Shown one piece after another: positions 53,222 to 62,339 of a stretch of 64,000 bases of DNA (position 1 is the stretch's first letter; each line of letters starts with the position of its first letter). Made by a program: the position numbers and the translations under genes. The notes under the pieces are model-generated. The model ran no database searches. It was not told the DNA's origin and was given only the letters and a program-made list of their open reading frames with translations. Source of the stretch: Cladorrhinum sp. PSN259 (Eukaryota > Ascomycota > Sordariomycetes > Sordariales > Podosporaceae); the NCBI GenBank assembly GCA_033725935.1, contig MU867086.1, positions 310,001-374,000 on the forward strand, in the 5' to 3' direction.

Positions 53222-55737
53222 ATGGGAGGTTATATCATCGTCCCTGCCAGGCTTTCATCCTCTCAACACCTCTTCATGTTCTTCGCTGTTGCCGCAGCGC
53301 AAAATGCAACGGCAGGGAAGCCTGATTCTAGCGAGACGGTCGTATCATGGTACCCGACACCGACAACCCGCGGCTCCCTAGAGCTGGTTTACAGCTGCCT
53401 GCTCACCATCTTCGCCTGCACCTGGACTGTTCTGCACCTCAACGTTCCTGCACGTGAGGATGGGATGTGGACGAGAATCATCAGAAAAGTGAAATGGATG
53501 GCCATTACCGTCTTATTGCCCGAGTTTATCTTTGCTAAATCGATTTGCGACTTGCGGCTCGCCTTGCACGATTTGTCCGAATTTGGGGTGATGATTAAGC
53601 AAAATTACAAAGACGGTTTTCAAGAAGTTTCAATAATAGAGAATGATGATGAGAAGATGCAGACAGTTGTGCGGGATTGGAAGTGGCAGGTGAAATATGG
53701 TCGCGCTGAGCGCTTTCTTTACCGTCTGATGGGTCTTAAAGAGCCACCTGCACCTCCTCCCGAACAGGAGGCTAATTTGAGTACGAAAGCAGGTGGTGGA
53801 AATGAAGGCGCTGGTACAGAGGCCATGAGTCAAGACATACAGCTTACACGCATTTTATCTCCACTAAAACGAATGCTTAAGCGCTTGAGCCCACGTATGC
53901 GAAGTGCGCTGAGCTCCCCGCAACATGCGACAGAAACAGGAGGGGAGACAACCGTCGCGGATACCGAACTTCATGTTTTGGAGGCTGTGGGAGAACCACC
54001 GGGGGTAGTTGAGGACAGGTCCCATCAGAATAAAGCTCTGAGCGACCTCACAAGAGATAAGAATGACGAGACGCTAGGTCCCAGAAGAGATACGCCTGAG
54101 GCTTCGACAAGAGAGCCTGGACGTTGTGTTGGTGGCGGTGGGAGCGTAAGAGCAGGAACGGGATCTGTTGAAGCTTAAGACTCGGACCAGGACTCTGACT
54201 AAGACTCTGACCAGAACTCTGACCAGGACTCGGACCAGGACTCGGACCAGAACTCGCACGTATCCGACATCACCTATTCTATTCTTCAGCACTGGACGCT
54301 AAGACATGCATACTTAGCGAATATGGGAGGCTTGGTCTATTTAAGCGACTCTTCTGAACAGTGCCTGCGAAAGGATACCAAATACGTAGCCCTAACGGGT
54401 GCGAAACTCAGTCAAAATTATTACTGGTATGGCACTGCCAACCATCCTTTACGAGGCTTAATACTTGGCAAAGACGACATTAATGATCGGAGCAAAGCAG
54501 ATTTCCTCGTCAAGTCCATTGCCTTACGCTCCTTGCGCGCGCCGTACTGAACTTACCAATATCGCTGATCGAGATTTCGACAGCAGCGTTTGCTATTTTC
54601 GCCATCGCTACATACGCCGCTACCTTTTGGAAGCCTAAAGATGTATCCCGACCGATAGTGCTGCAGAGTAATGCCCTTGGTTTTCAAGACAAAGAAAGCG
54701 ACAAACACTATGACTGGACCCAATCTTTCTTCCGCCGTCTCATATCTCCTGCCGCCACTCGCGAACTGGCAAAAGATATCCGTGACGTAAACCGTGTGAA
54801 GAATGACATGGTCTGGATGCCAGAAAATACCCAGAGCCTTGATGGTCTATCTTTAATCCCCTTAGTTTTCGTCCTCATGGCCGTTTCATCCTTTATATTC
54901 GGCAGATTACACTGTCTCGCCTGGAACTTTAAGTTTCCTTCCCGAACCGAGCTTATTCTTTGGAGGGTCGCCGCTCTCGCTTCTACAATTATTCCGACCC
55001 TCTCGCTGATGGCTAGCCTCGTTCTTCCCCTTTTATTGCCAGTCTACAATAATAGACGGGGGTTGTCATCGCTCTTAGCGCAGCTTGATCGTGTGGCTCA
55101 GTTCCCTCCGCGCTACTTGCAGCGATTGAAGGAGCCCACCTTTGCCCGTTGGCGGCCCTGGGCAATAATAACGCTCATGAAGTTGCCTACTGGGAGCCGC
55201 AACTTCGGCGAGGAGCCTACGGTTGAGGCACAAAACCGAACCGTGGAGGAGATAAAGCGAATGGGAACCGAAGACGACTATAACAGGGCCGTAATGCACA
55301 TACGTAACTTTCCATTCTTCTTCACTAGTTTCCTTAAGCTCTGGAACGCCGCTCGAAATGGTACCCAAGATCCCCGTATTTTATCCAAGTTACTTATGAC
55401 CTTGCGCAGCATGCAAGATCGCCTCCCGCTGGAAGCCCAAGACATCTGGGATGACTACGAGGACTCGTATCTCCGGAAAGCCGCGGATAACGGCGGGCTT
55501 CCAGAGGTAAATTGCATTAGCCATATCATGACTACGCTAAAGGGCTTCGAAGCGAAGAGAGGAAAGACGCTACAACTTCGGGATACCTACTTTCGGTTTC
55601 AGACTATAGGTAGCGGTATTCTCTACATTTCGGCTCGCTTCATAATTATTGTCTTGACATTTACCGCTTTAAGGGCTGCTCCAGTTGGAGTCTATGAAAA
55701 TACGCCATGGACGAGGTTGCTTCCGACTTTCTCTTGA
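53222..55737 (+). pseudogene. Fungal multipass membrane protein gene, probably broken
   Basis: I recognise a fungal membrane-protein family: TTRGSLELVYSCLLTIFAC, TWTVLHLNVPA and KVKWMAITVLLPEF at the start; LANMGGLVYLSD and INDRSKADFLVKSIAL in the middle; then LPISLIEISTAAFA, PKDV and several TM helices to the stop at 55737. The first part runs to a TAA at 54176-54178 in a 12-bp repeat; a candidate intron (54146-54214; GTAAGA, branch CTGAC, CAG) would remove both in-frame stops and keep the frame. Near 54530-54550 the frame shifts between KSIAL and ARAVLNLPIS, and about a dozen residues normally present are missing, so a deletion plus frameshift breaks the gene. No product function is known for the family. 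Confidence 0.65.
54179..54250 (+). repeat. 12-bp minisatellite (Asp-Ser-Asp-Gln)
   Basis: Six copies of GACTCKGACCAG with small changes, in frame with the host gene and encoding DSDQ. The second copy ends in TAA instead of CAG. Confidence 0.9.
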
Positions 55738-55863
55738 GCGCGAGCGCCTGTATAAAACAAAGCGGGTTAGCTGTTAAATAAACTTGTATTCGAAAAAGGT
55801 GTAGTAGAGGGGGCGCATCAATGTTGTTGATGCTAAATTTCATCGAATATCTTATTTATTTTG
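55738..55863. other. Short flank between two pseudogenes
   Basis: Nothing seen. Confidence 0.4.
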
Positions 55864-56600
55864 TCATCTCTTTCCCACAAAGCGTGAGTCTGGCACTGAC
55901 GGTCTTGCCACTTGGTCCGTCACTTCAGTCACCTCTACAAGCGTGTACCTGCTTGTATCTAATTTGCTGAGTCCAGCGTCGAATAGGTCTTTCCTGCATT
56001 CCCGGAGCGAATCGTTCGCAAAAGCGATTTGAAGTGGCGAGCGTGTCGCAAAACCGGACCGGAAAGCGACTCCGGAAGTTCGGCAGTCCAGCGCAGTTTC
56101 CAGCACTTGGCTTGGTGCAGAAACTCGGGGTCGCCAAAGACAAGGGCGATGTGTATTGGTGTGAGACCGCTCAAGGACACACACACAACGGATCGGCGCC
56201 GCGCTTGATCAAGGCTTTTGCCATGTCTTGGGCTCCCAGCAATGCTGCACAATGGAGTGGTTGGAATCCTTTAACCATGGTCAGCAAGCCTACCTCGCCG
56301 GGCTTGGTACTGTGCCTTGTAAAGCACGATTCATGCATCCATATTTTCACATTAAGAGTACTCAAAGAGCTTCTTCTAAGTTCCTCGACAAGCCGACGTG
56401 TTGTTGCTCACACAAGCCTCGATGAGGAGCTTGGTGAAGTAGTCGTGGAATGTATCCCTGATCTGGTGAAGAGTAAACCTCCGTTACGGAGTTGGATGTC
56501 GTGTCGTACACTCTGCAAAGTTCGAAGGGGGGACGCCGAATCAAAAGTTTTAAACCGGTAGTGGTGCTTTCCCCGGTCGTAAACAGGTGATACCACGTGC
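55864..56600 (-). pseudogene. Ankyrin-repeat protein relic
   Basis: Minus-strand fragments in three frames form consecutive ankyrin repeats: a DTFHDYFTKLLIEACVSNN stretch near 56440, GFQPLHCAALLGAQDMAKALIKRGADP at about 56270-56190, LTPIHIALVFGDPEFL in the next frame, then RSPLQIAFANDSLRECRKDLFDAG in a third frame, ending at 55864. At least two frameshifts and an in-frame TAG separate them, and no start codon with an N-terminal domain is seen. Likely a decayed 3' part of a larger ankyrin gene. Confidence 0.65.
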
Positions 56601-56986
56601 GGCTGGTCAGCTCGTGGCACCACCGAAGCGATTTTCACGTCACGAAAAGTTTGGTACATCACAGCGGCGCAGGTCACCCCACTGTGATGTGTCCTGCAGC
56701 CCCGCTGAGTCGGGTATGGCGCAGAAGTCGTGGACTTCGTATCCGTCATAACTTGCTGCATACGAAGCTTGGCGGGAAGCGATGGTGCTATTCGCTAGAT
56801 ACCGTCCCCAGTTCCCACTATAACACGGCAGCCGCGGGGGTTCTGCCAGGGCGAAGCCGGGCCCATAGACTGACCGTCTTATGACTGCAAAGGGCGTTGG
56901 CTCTGAGTGGGCAAACGGTGAAGCGCCAATATCAACGCAATTAAACATTTGGCGTGTGGAAGGCTTCTGTTGGAACGATGCCGAGA
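56601..56986. other. Intergenic region, no gene seen
   Basis: No supported gene between the ankyrin relic and the next promoter. Confidence 0.45.
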
Positions 56987-56993
56987 TATAAAG
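56987..56993 (+). promoter_or_regulatory. TATA box of the carbohydrate-binding protein gene
   Basis: TATAAAG 94 bp upstream of the next ATG at 57087. Confidence 0.5.
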
Positions 56994-57086
56994 AACCACG
57001 TCTCTGCCAGGCACATTTTTACTTGCACTTAACACTTCCCATGAAAACAAAAGTACCCTGGTACATACAAGGTCAACATAATACCA

Positions 57087-57935
57087 ATGAAGCTACCGCT
57101 CACCTTCCTCGCCCTTTCTGCCGCCGCGCAGGCGCAGATTCTCTTCTGCGGCTCCGCGCCCTACTACCCTTCCGATTACACATGTTATCAGCCAGGTAAC
57201 ATCCTCTGCCCTACGCAATACGGGCAGCCCACCCTCCCGTGCAACGGCGCATGTTACAGTCCCGACATGTACTCCTGTAGCAACGGCCAGCTGCAGCTGC
57301 TTCCCACCGCCAACGCCGCTAGTGCGCCATTCAAGCTGCAGGTGTACAGCTCAAATCCCGTCATCAATAACCTCTTTGCAAAGGTCTGTGGCCTGGGCTT
57401 TAACGTTGGAGCAGGCGCGCAAACTTGCGTGTATTGCTTCAATGCGCCGCCGTTATATGTTTGCTCGACATATCAGAATCAGACTGTTCTGCTGACGTCT
57501 GGTGCCATGGTAAGTACTTCGATCATGGCTATTATATGAACTTGAGTTGACGTGATTTGCAAGGACGTCGACGTTCCCGGCGACCAATACTGGTTTGTTG
57601 ACCCGCCTACAGGCAGGTTGAGGACCACTGAGCCAGGAAAAGCAGGCGGGTATGGCAGACAGTGGGCTGGTCAGAACGTCACCAGTAAGTTGACCTGTTG
57701 CAAGAAAACAGGTAATGACCGATACTGACCTCGAGACCGCGTAGTTTACCAAGATGGCTACTTCTCCTATGGTGGGTCGAGTTCCTGGCTGGCGTGTTTG
57801 GATGCGTCGCAGAGCCAGAAATACAATATCTACGCTCCTGTTGGCTCTGCTGCCGGCCGCACAGATTGCGAGAGAGTGAAGCTGGCGGCAGTGTCTACTA
57901 CCAACCCGAAGGAGGGAGCATATGCATACAACTAG
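57087..57935 (+). CDS. Secreted protein with glucanase-type carbohydrate-binding domain
   Basis: Three exons, 57087-57509, 57564-57684 and 57745-57935, introns of 54 and 60 bp (GTAAGT donors); 244 residues. A signal peptide (MKLPLTFLALSAAAQA) is followed by a Cys-rich block, CGSAPYYPSDYTCY...LCPTQYG...CNGACYSPDMYSCSNG (about 20-70), matching the carbohydrate-binding module found at the ends of fungal endo-1,3-beta-glucanases (Carb_bind, PF10645). The rest has paired cysteines and Trp/Tyr-rich segments but no glycosidase motif. It probably coats or binds wall or host glycans in the extracellular space. A catalytic role is not supported. Confidence 0.8.
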
Positions 57936-58689
57936 ATTAATAATAAGTCCCCCCATTTCGCGTAATGATATATACAGAGAGTCATCCATACTTTGACATG
58001 GAGAGCAATCATATATCTCATCCTGATTGCTGTCGAAACTCGTGCTCCAGTTTGGTCACGGGCCAGTACGTTGTAGCGTTAAGAAGTCTCATTGCGTATC
58101 AAATTCTCTAAGAAATCTTACGTGGAAGCTCGCTGAAAAGAAATGGCTTGAAAGAGCGAGAAATTTTGCCCTTTACATCGGGAAAATGAAACATGATAGA
58201 GATCCGAGTGCGAGACTGTTACAACAGCGCAAGCTTGCCCATTTCTCGCAAGCACTCGTAGAGCTCTTACACATTCCCCCGCTTTATCAGAGTTAGCAAA
58301 ATAATTGACTTCGTTTGACTTGGAAAGTGCAGGAGTGTCGTAATGTGCACATGGAATCCCCCATTTTGCTAGCCATCGCTGCTGATAGACATAATGTTAC
58401 TGCGTTAGAAGAACGCTTAGTCGTCTTTATCTTCTCTCAGCAACTTTAAACACAAGTATTATTTCGCTGGCTGAGGCACAAGTGTTTATTGCTTCATTCG
58501 GGTAGGAGTTCTCAGCACTGGTCATCATCTTTTATGTCGATAAACAACAATAGAGTTCTCCTCCATCAAATCCTCACTGTCACCATTGGCATCCCAATCA
58601 ACCACAGCCTCCCCCACCAAGCACCAAAATTCGACGTCAGCTTCCACCGCTCAAACCCACTCTTCCTAGCCGCTCAAAGGCACATGCCT
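57936..58689. other. Intergenic region, no gene seen
   Basis: About 750 bp between convergent genes. Short chance frames only. Confidence 0.5.
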
Positions 58690-59133
58690 CTACTCCCACC
58701 CCTCATCAATCTCCAACAAGGCCGCATAGCCCTTCTCTGTCTTTAGTACACTCGTATCCACAATCAAATTCACAATCGCCTTCATATCCCCCTCCTTACT
58801 CCCATTATCGGACACGGTGTGATGACACCCCGGCTGCTCAACAAAATGCTCGCCCTCTTTGTAGATTTGGGCCGGGTTCCCGTTCATGCCGCTGAGGAAC
58901 TCGCCCTTGAGGACGTACGCGACGCACGTGGCGCCGGCGTGGCGGTGCGGGGGCGACCAGCCGCCGGGCTTGTAAAAGACCTCCATGCCGATGAGGGTCT
59001 TGCCGGGGCAGTTTTTGAGGGGGACGTCGTAGAGGATTTTGAGCTCTTCGCGGGGGCCGGAGCGGGTGTATCTGGCGGGGTTAGTTGGGTGATGAAGGGG
59101 GGAGGGGGTGACTTGCTTGGGTTGGGATGTCAT
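58690..59133 (-). CDS. Cupin-domain protein
   Basis: Intronless, 147 residues. One cupin barrel: motif 1 is PPHRHAGATCVAYVLKGEF (HxH with a downstream Glu), motif 2 is EQPGCHHTVSDN with a further His. These residues would hold a divalent metal. The short N-terminal tail (MTSQPKQVTPSPLHHPTNP) has no targeting signal. Small single-domain cupins of this type are common in ascomycetes and annotated as hypothetical or isomerase/dioxygenase-like; the reaction is unknown. Divergent to the MDR oxidoreductase gene with about 900 bp between the starts, which may allow shared regulation. Confidence 0.85.
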   Translation of the reverse strand: MTSQPKQVTPSPLHHPTNPARYTRSGPREELKILYDVPLKNCPGKTLIGMEVFYKPGGWSPPHRHAGATCVAYVLKGEFLSGMNGNPAQIYKEGEHFVEQPGCHHTVSDNGSKEGDMKAIVNLIVDTSVLKTEKGYAALLEIDEGWE

Positions 59134-60031
59134 TTTTACGGTGCTGTAGTAGGGCGGTGTGGAATCGGAGTATGGAATCAGATGTGGAATCAGATGAGGG
59201 ATTTAACTGAGGAATCGGAGTGCGGAAGCAGATCAAACAAGTGGGAGAAGGGTTGTCGAGTGGCTGGTAATGAGAGAGATGGTTGCGGTTGTCTCTTTGA
59301 GTGAACGAAACACTGAGGCGTCGACTTGAAGGCCATACTGCCCGGGTCTTATATCTTCCCCTGAACTGTCCTTGGAACTTGTAATGCCGTCAACGAATCG
59401 GCCAAGACAAAATCTCCATCCATGGTCGAAAGTCAAATTCGCCGTGTTCTGTAAGTGCATGTGTGTAAAGTCGCATCAAACTCCCGTTTAACCGCGGAGT
59501 TGCGCGTTACAAAGCCCTGTTGAGCCCCGGCTTGGCTTCCGTGTTCGGCTAACCCAGCGTTTTTGTGTCACTCTTCTGAGAGTGTGATTGGAAGAAATTT
59601 GAGAGCTTCATGTACTGCATTTACCTGCTGAGTAAGGGTCATGGAAACGCTGCCGTCTTTGTCATGAGCACTTCCGGCGATGCGACCTGTGAGTAATCAA
59701 TGGGTCACGAGAACTCGGTCTCGCGCTTTTCTCTCAGGCGCAATTACACCGGAAGGCCGAAGTAAATCAGGGTGACGCTGCACGGCAGTCAGATGAAGTA
59801 TAATAATACTCACCGATCTTTGGGTATGCTTCCCGAGCTGCCCAACAAGACACAAACAAACCCAATTCTCCTCGTATTCACATTCTTGTCCTTTGCGAAC
59901 CCCCATTTGACCGCTGATCTCATCTCGATACCGTCTTCCGAAAGCTCAACTCGTCACAAGCCTTACCCAAAAGTTCAATTCGTCGAAGCCCTTTCCAGAG
60001 CTCAACCCAGCCCACCTCATTTCCCCTAACC
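59134..60031. other. Divergent promoter region
   Basis: About 900 bp between the cupin and MDR starts, likely carrying both promoters. No gene or clear TATA box. Confidence 0.5.
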
Positions 60032-60985
60032 ATGTCAATGAAAGCAGTCCAACTCCTCGGCCCCCAGTCCTCCCCACGCATAACCCTCTCCAAGGACCTT
60101 CCCGCCCCCTCCCCAAAGGGCACTGAACTCCTCATCCGCGTCCACGCGGCCGGCATTACCGCCGATGAAGTCTCCTGGCCTGAGCTCTACAAAACCCCCA
60201 GCCGCATCCCCGGACACGACATCTCGGGCATCATCGCGTCTCTCGGGCCCGACTACGCCGGCCCCTTCTCCGTTGGCGATGAAGTCTTCGCGATGTTGCA
60301 CGCCGATCGCGGGCAGGGACAGGCCGAGTACGCCGTCGCCGCGGACGAGGAGGTAGCGCTGAAGCCGAAGAGTATTAGCCATGCCGAGGCTGCGGCGTTG
60401 CCGATTCCAGTTTTGACGGCGTTTGAGGCCCTTACGAAGTATGCGAAGTTGGAGAAGGGGGCGAGGATCTTGGTTACGGGGGCATCCGGGGCGGTGGGGG
60501 TAATGTTGATGCAGCTCGCGAGGAAGATGCTTGACGCAGAGGTGGTTGCGCTGGCTTCGCTGGAGAAGCATGAGTACCTCCGGGGGCTGGGGGCGGCGGA
60601 GGTCGTTGATTACAACACGCCTGGCTGGGAGGAAAGTATCGCGAGCGTGGATGCCGTGTTTGATACTGTTGGCGGATCGACTCTTTCGCGCAGTTGGAAG
60701 GTCATCAAGAGCCAGGGGAGCTTGGTGACGGTGGCGGATCCTCCACCGACTTGGGCGCTGGGACAGGGGGATCCGGTGGAGCTGAAGGCAAAGCCAGGAG
60801 TGCGGTACAAGTACTTTGTGCTCTCCCCTGATTCAGGGGCTATGTTGAAGGTTGCCAAGATGATCGACGATGTGGAAGTGGTCCCTTTGCCGGTCGTGGT
60901 GTTTCCGGTTTCCGAGGCAGTGGCTGCGTGGGATGCTGCTGGAAAACGGGGAAGAAAGGGCAAGATCGTCATTGACTTTGCTTAG
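60032..60985 (+). CDS. MDR-family NADP-dependent oxidoreductase (quinone reductase-like)
   Basis: Intronless, 317 residues. The N-terminal GroES-like part (GTELLIRVHAAGITADEVSW; PGHDISGII) lacks the structural-zinc cysteine cluster, so it belongs to the zinc-free quinone oxidoreductase/enoyl-reductase branch. The Rossmann part has the NADP loop VTGASGAVGVMLMQLA (about 150-165) and the AAEVVDYN motif, ending GKIVIDFA. Reaction type: NADPH-dependent reduction of quinones or alpha,beta-unsaturated carbonyls; the substrate is unknown. Third-position GC is very high compared with neighbours, as in well-expressed genes. Cytosolic. Confidence 0.9.
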   Translation: MSMKAVQLLGPQSSPRITLSKDLPAPSPKGTELLIRVHAAGITADEVSWPELYKTPSRIPGHDISGIIASLGPDYAGPFSVGDEVFAMLHADRGQGQAEYAVAADEEVALKPKSISHAEAAALPIPVLTAFEALTKYAKLEKGARILVTGASGAVGVMLMQLARKMLDAEVVALASLEKHEYLRGLGAAEVVDYNTPGWEESIASVDAVFDTVGGSTLSRSWKVIKSQGSLVTVADPPPTWALGQGDPVELKAKPGVRYKYFVLSPDSGAMLKVAKMIDDVEVVPLPVVVFPVSEAVAAWDAAGKRGRKGKIVIDFA

Positions 60986-61252
60986 TACCAGAGCTATGGT
61001 GCTATACAGTATGTAGGTATTTGAGCTGGAACTACCTGAGGCTGTCGCATTGTTCAATCATGCTATCATCGATGTGCCCGTACCCGTAGACCATTTCAAG
61101 TTGGTTTCGATGCGTACAGGAAGGAGACATCTTGAATATTAACATTCAAAGGCGCTCGAATCTTAACACCCCCTCTTGTTCAGCCGGTTGTGCAATTGTT
61201 TACTTACTAGAACCTTCTTAGATCAGCGTCACTTTCTTCCGCTCCCATTGAA
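60986..61252. other. Intergenic flank of the assembly gap
   Basis: 3' flank of the oxidoreductase leading into the homopolymer-flanked assembly gap. Nothing else seen. Confidence 0.5.
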
Positions 61253-61306
61253 ACTGCGTCACATCCTCTGAAAGCTCGTCTACATGTATACCGACGAACT
61301 CAGCAA

Positions 61307-61393
<87 letters not shown>

Positions 61394-61502
61394 CGGGGGG
61401 CGGGGGGCGGGGGCGNNNNNNNNNNACTGCGTAACATCCTCTGAAACCTCGTTTAAATTTTTACCCACGAAACCAGCAAGCCCCCCCCCCCCCCCCCCCC
61501 CC
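61253..61502. other. Assembly gap with flanking duplication and homopolymers
   Basis: 61253-61307 and 61426-61480 are 55-bp near copies (about nine mismatches). The first is followed by about 86 G (61308-61393), a G/C stretch and ten N (61416-61425); the second is followed by 22 C (61481-61502). This is the pattern of two overlapping contig ends not merged across a homopolymer, with error-rich or no-signal G calls at the ends. Frames across it encode only poly-Gly or poly-Pro and should be ignored. Confidence 0.8.
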
Positions 61503-61635
61503 TACGGAACATCGTCTTCCCCAAGGCCTCAGCCCCTACTACCGGCCACAAAACTAGGGCATAGAGCCTAAGTAACGCGCACTCTAGAACAATTTCCTCC
61601 CATTGAGATATCTGCAGAAGCGCCCACTCGCCTGG

Positions 61636-62185
61636 CTAGAGCTTATCGATTCCGTCTCCCTTATTGTCAAGTGTAGTGCTGCCTCGGCTTGCTTGTTTTC
61701 CTCGACAAGTACATACCAATTGGCTCTCAAAATTAGAGTCAACCTTTTCCTCATCCTTTAAAGCTGTCACTGTGTCTAACTTTGTGCCCCAGCGCCAAAG
61801 GCCTTCCACCTGGAGCCAAGCATCGGAAAGAGCTCCGTACACACCGTCGCGGGCACTTTTCGGGTCTTGGGCATTATGCAGCAATACATCCACCTCTCTG
61901 ACGGTACTGTCGTACTCTTCCACTAGCATTGCGTTCGAAAACTGCTCTCCAGGGCGGGTGGCAAACTTAACAAGACCCATGATGGAGGCCCATGACCAGC
62001 TTAGCGCTCTGTACGGTTGCGCCCTCGAAGCCTTTGCGTTTGTTTAGCTCATCCTCTCCACCCTTACGAGCCATAGCAGCCCGCGATGGATATCCCCCGA
62101 GAACAGGCTCGCCATATAATGATCTTCATCACTGCGGTTGATTGTCTGTGCAAGGCCGGAGATTGCTGGGAATGTTATCCCGGCC
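61636..62185 (-). pseudogene. HET-domain protein relic (C-terminal part)
   Basis: Minus-strand fragments carry hallmarks of heterokaryon-incompatibility (HET) proteins in order: FPAISGLAQTI, a DEDHYMASLFSGDIHRGLLW stretch, then YRALSWSWASIMG and a C-terminal region to the stop at 61636. An in-frame TAA (62046-62044) separates GLLWLVRVERMS from the YRALSWSW part, and an apparent extra C near 62168-62180 shifts the frame at DNIP/AISG. The catalytic N-terminal HET core is not found, so it is a decayed 3' end. It lies on the same strand as and just downstream of the NLR-like gene. Confidence 0.7.
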
Positions 62186-62339
62186 TCGGGATAGACCTCT
62201 ACATCCCTTTCCCCTATTACGTAGTTCGCTTAGTAGTCCTAAGCCTGTCTCCTAATCCATCGGGACTAACCTATCTAGCGGTGCCAGTCCCACCTGCGGT
62301 CGCAGGGTTTCCTGACCCAGTTGGGTCGTGACATTGGCA

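Noticed and set aside
58708..59133. Possible 41-bp intron near the start of the cupin gene
   Set aside because: Splicing it would break the frame, whereas the unspliced frame matches the family throughout.
61280..61571. Poly-Gly/poly-Pro frames across the gap
   Set aside because: Encoded by homopolymer artefact at an assembly gap.
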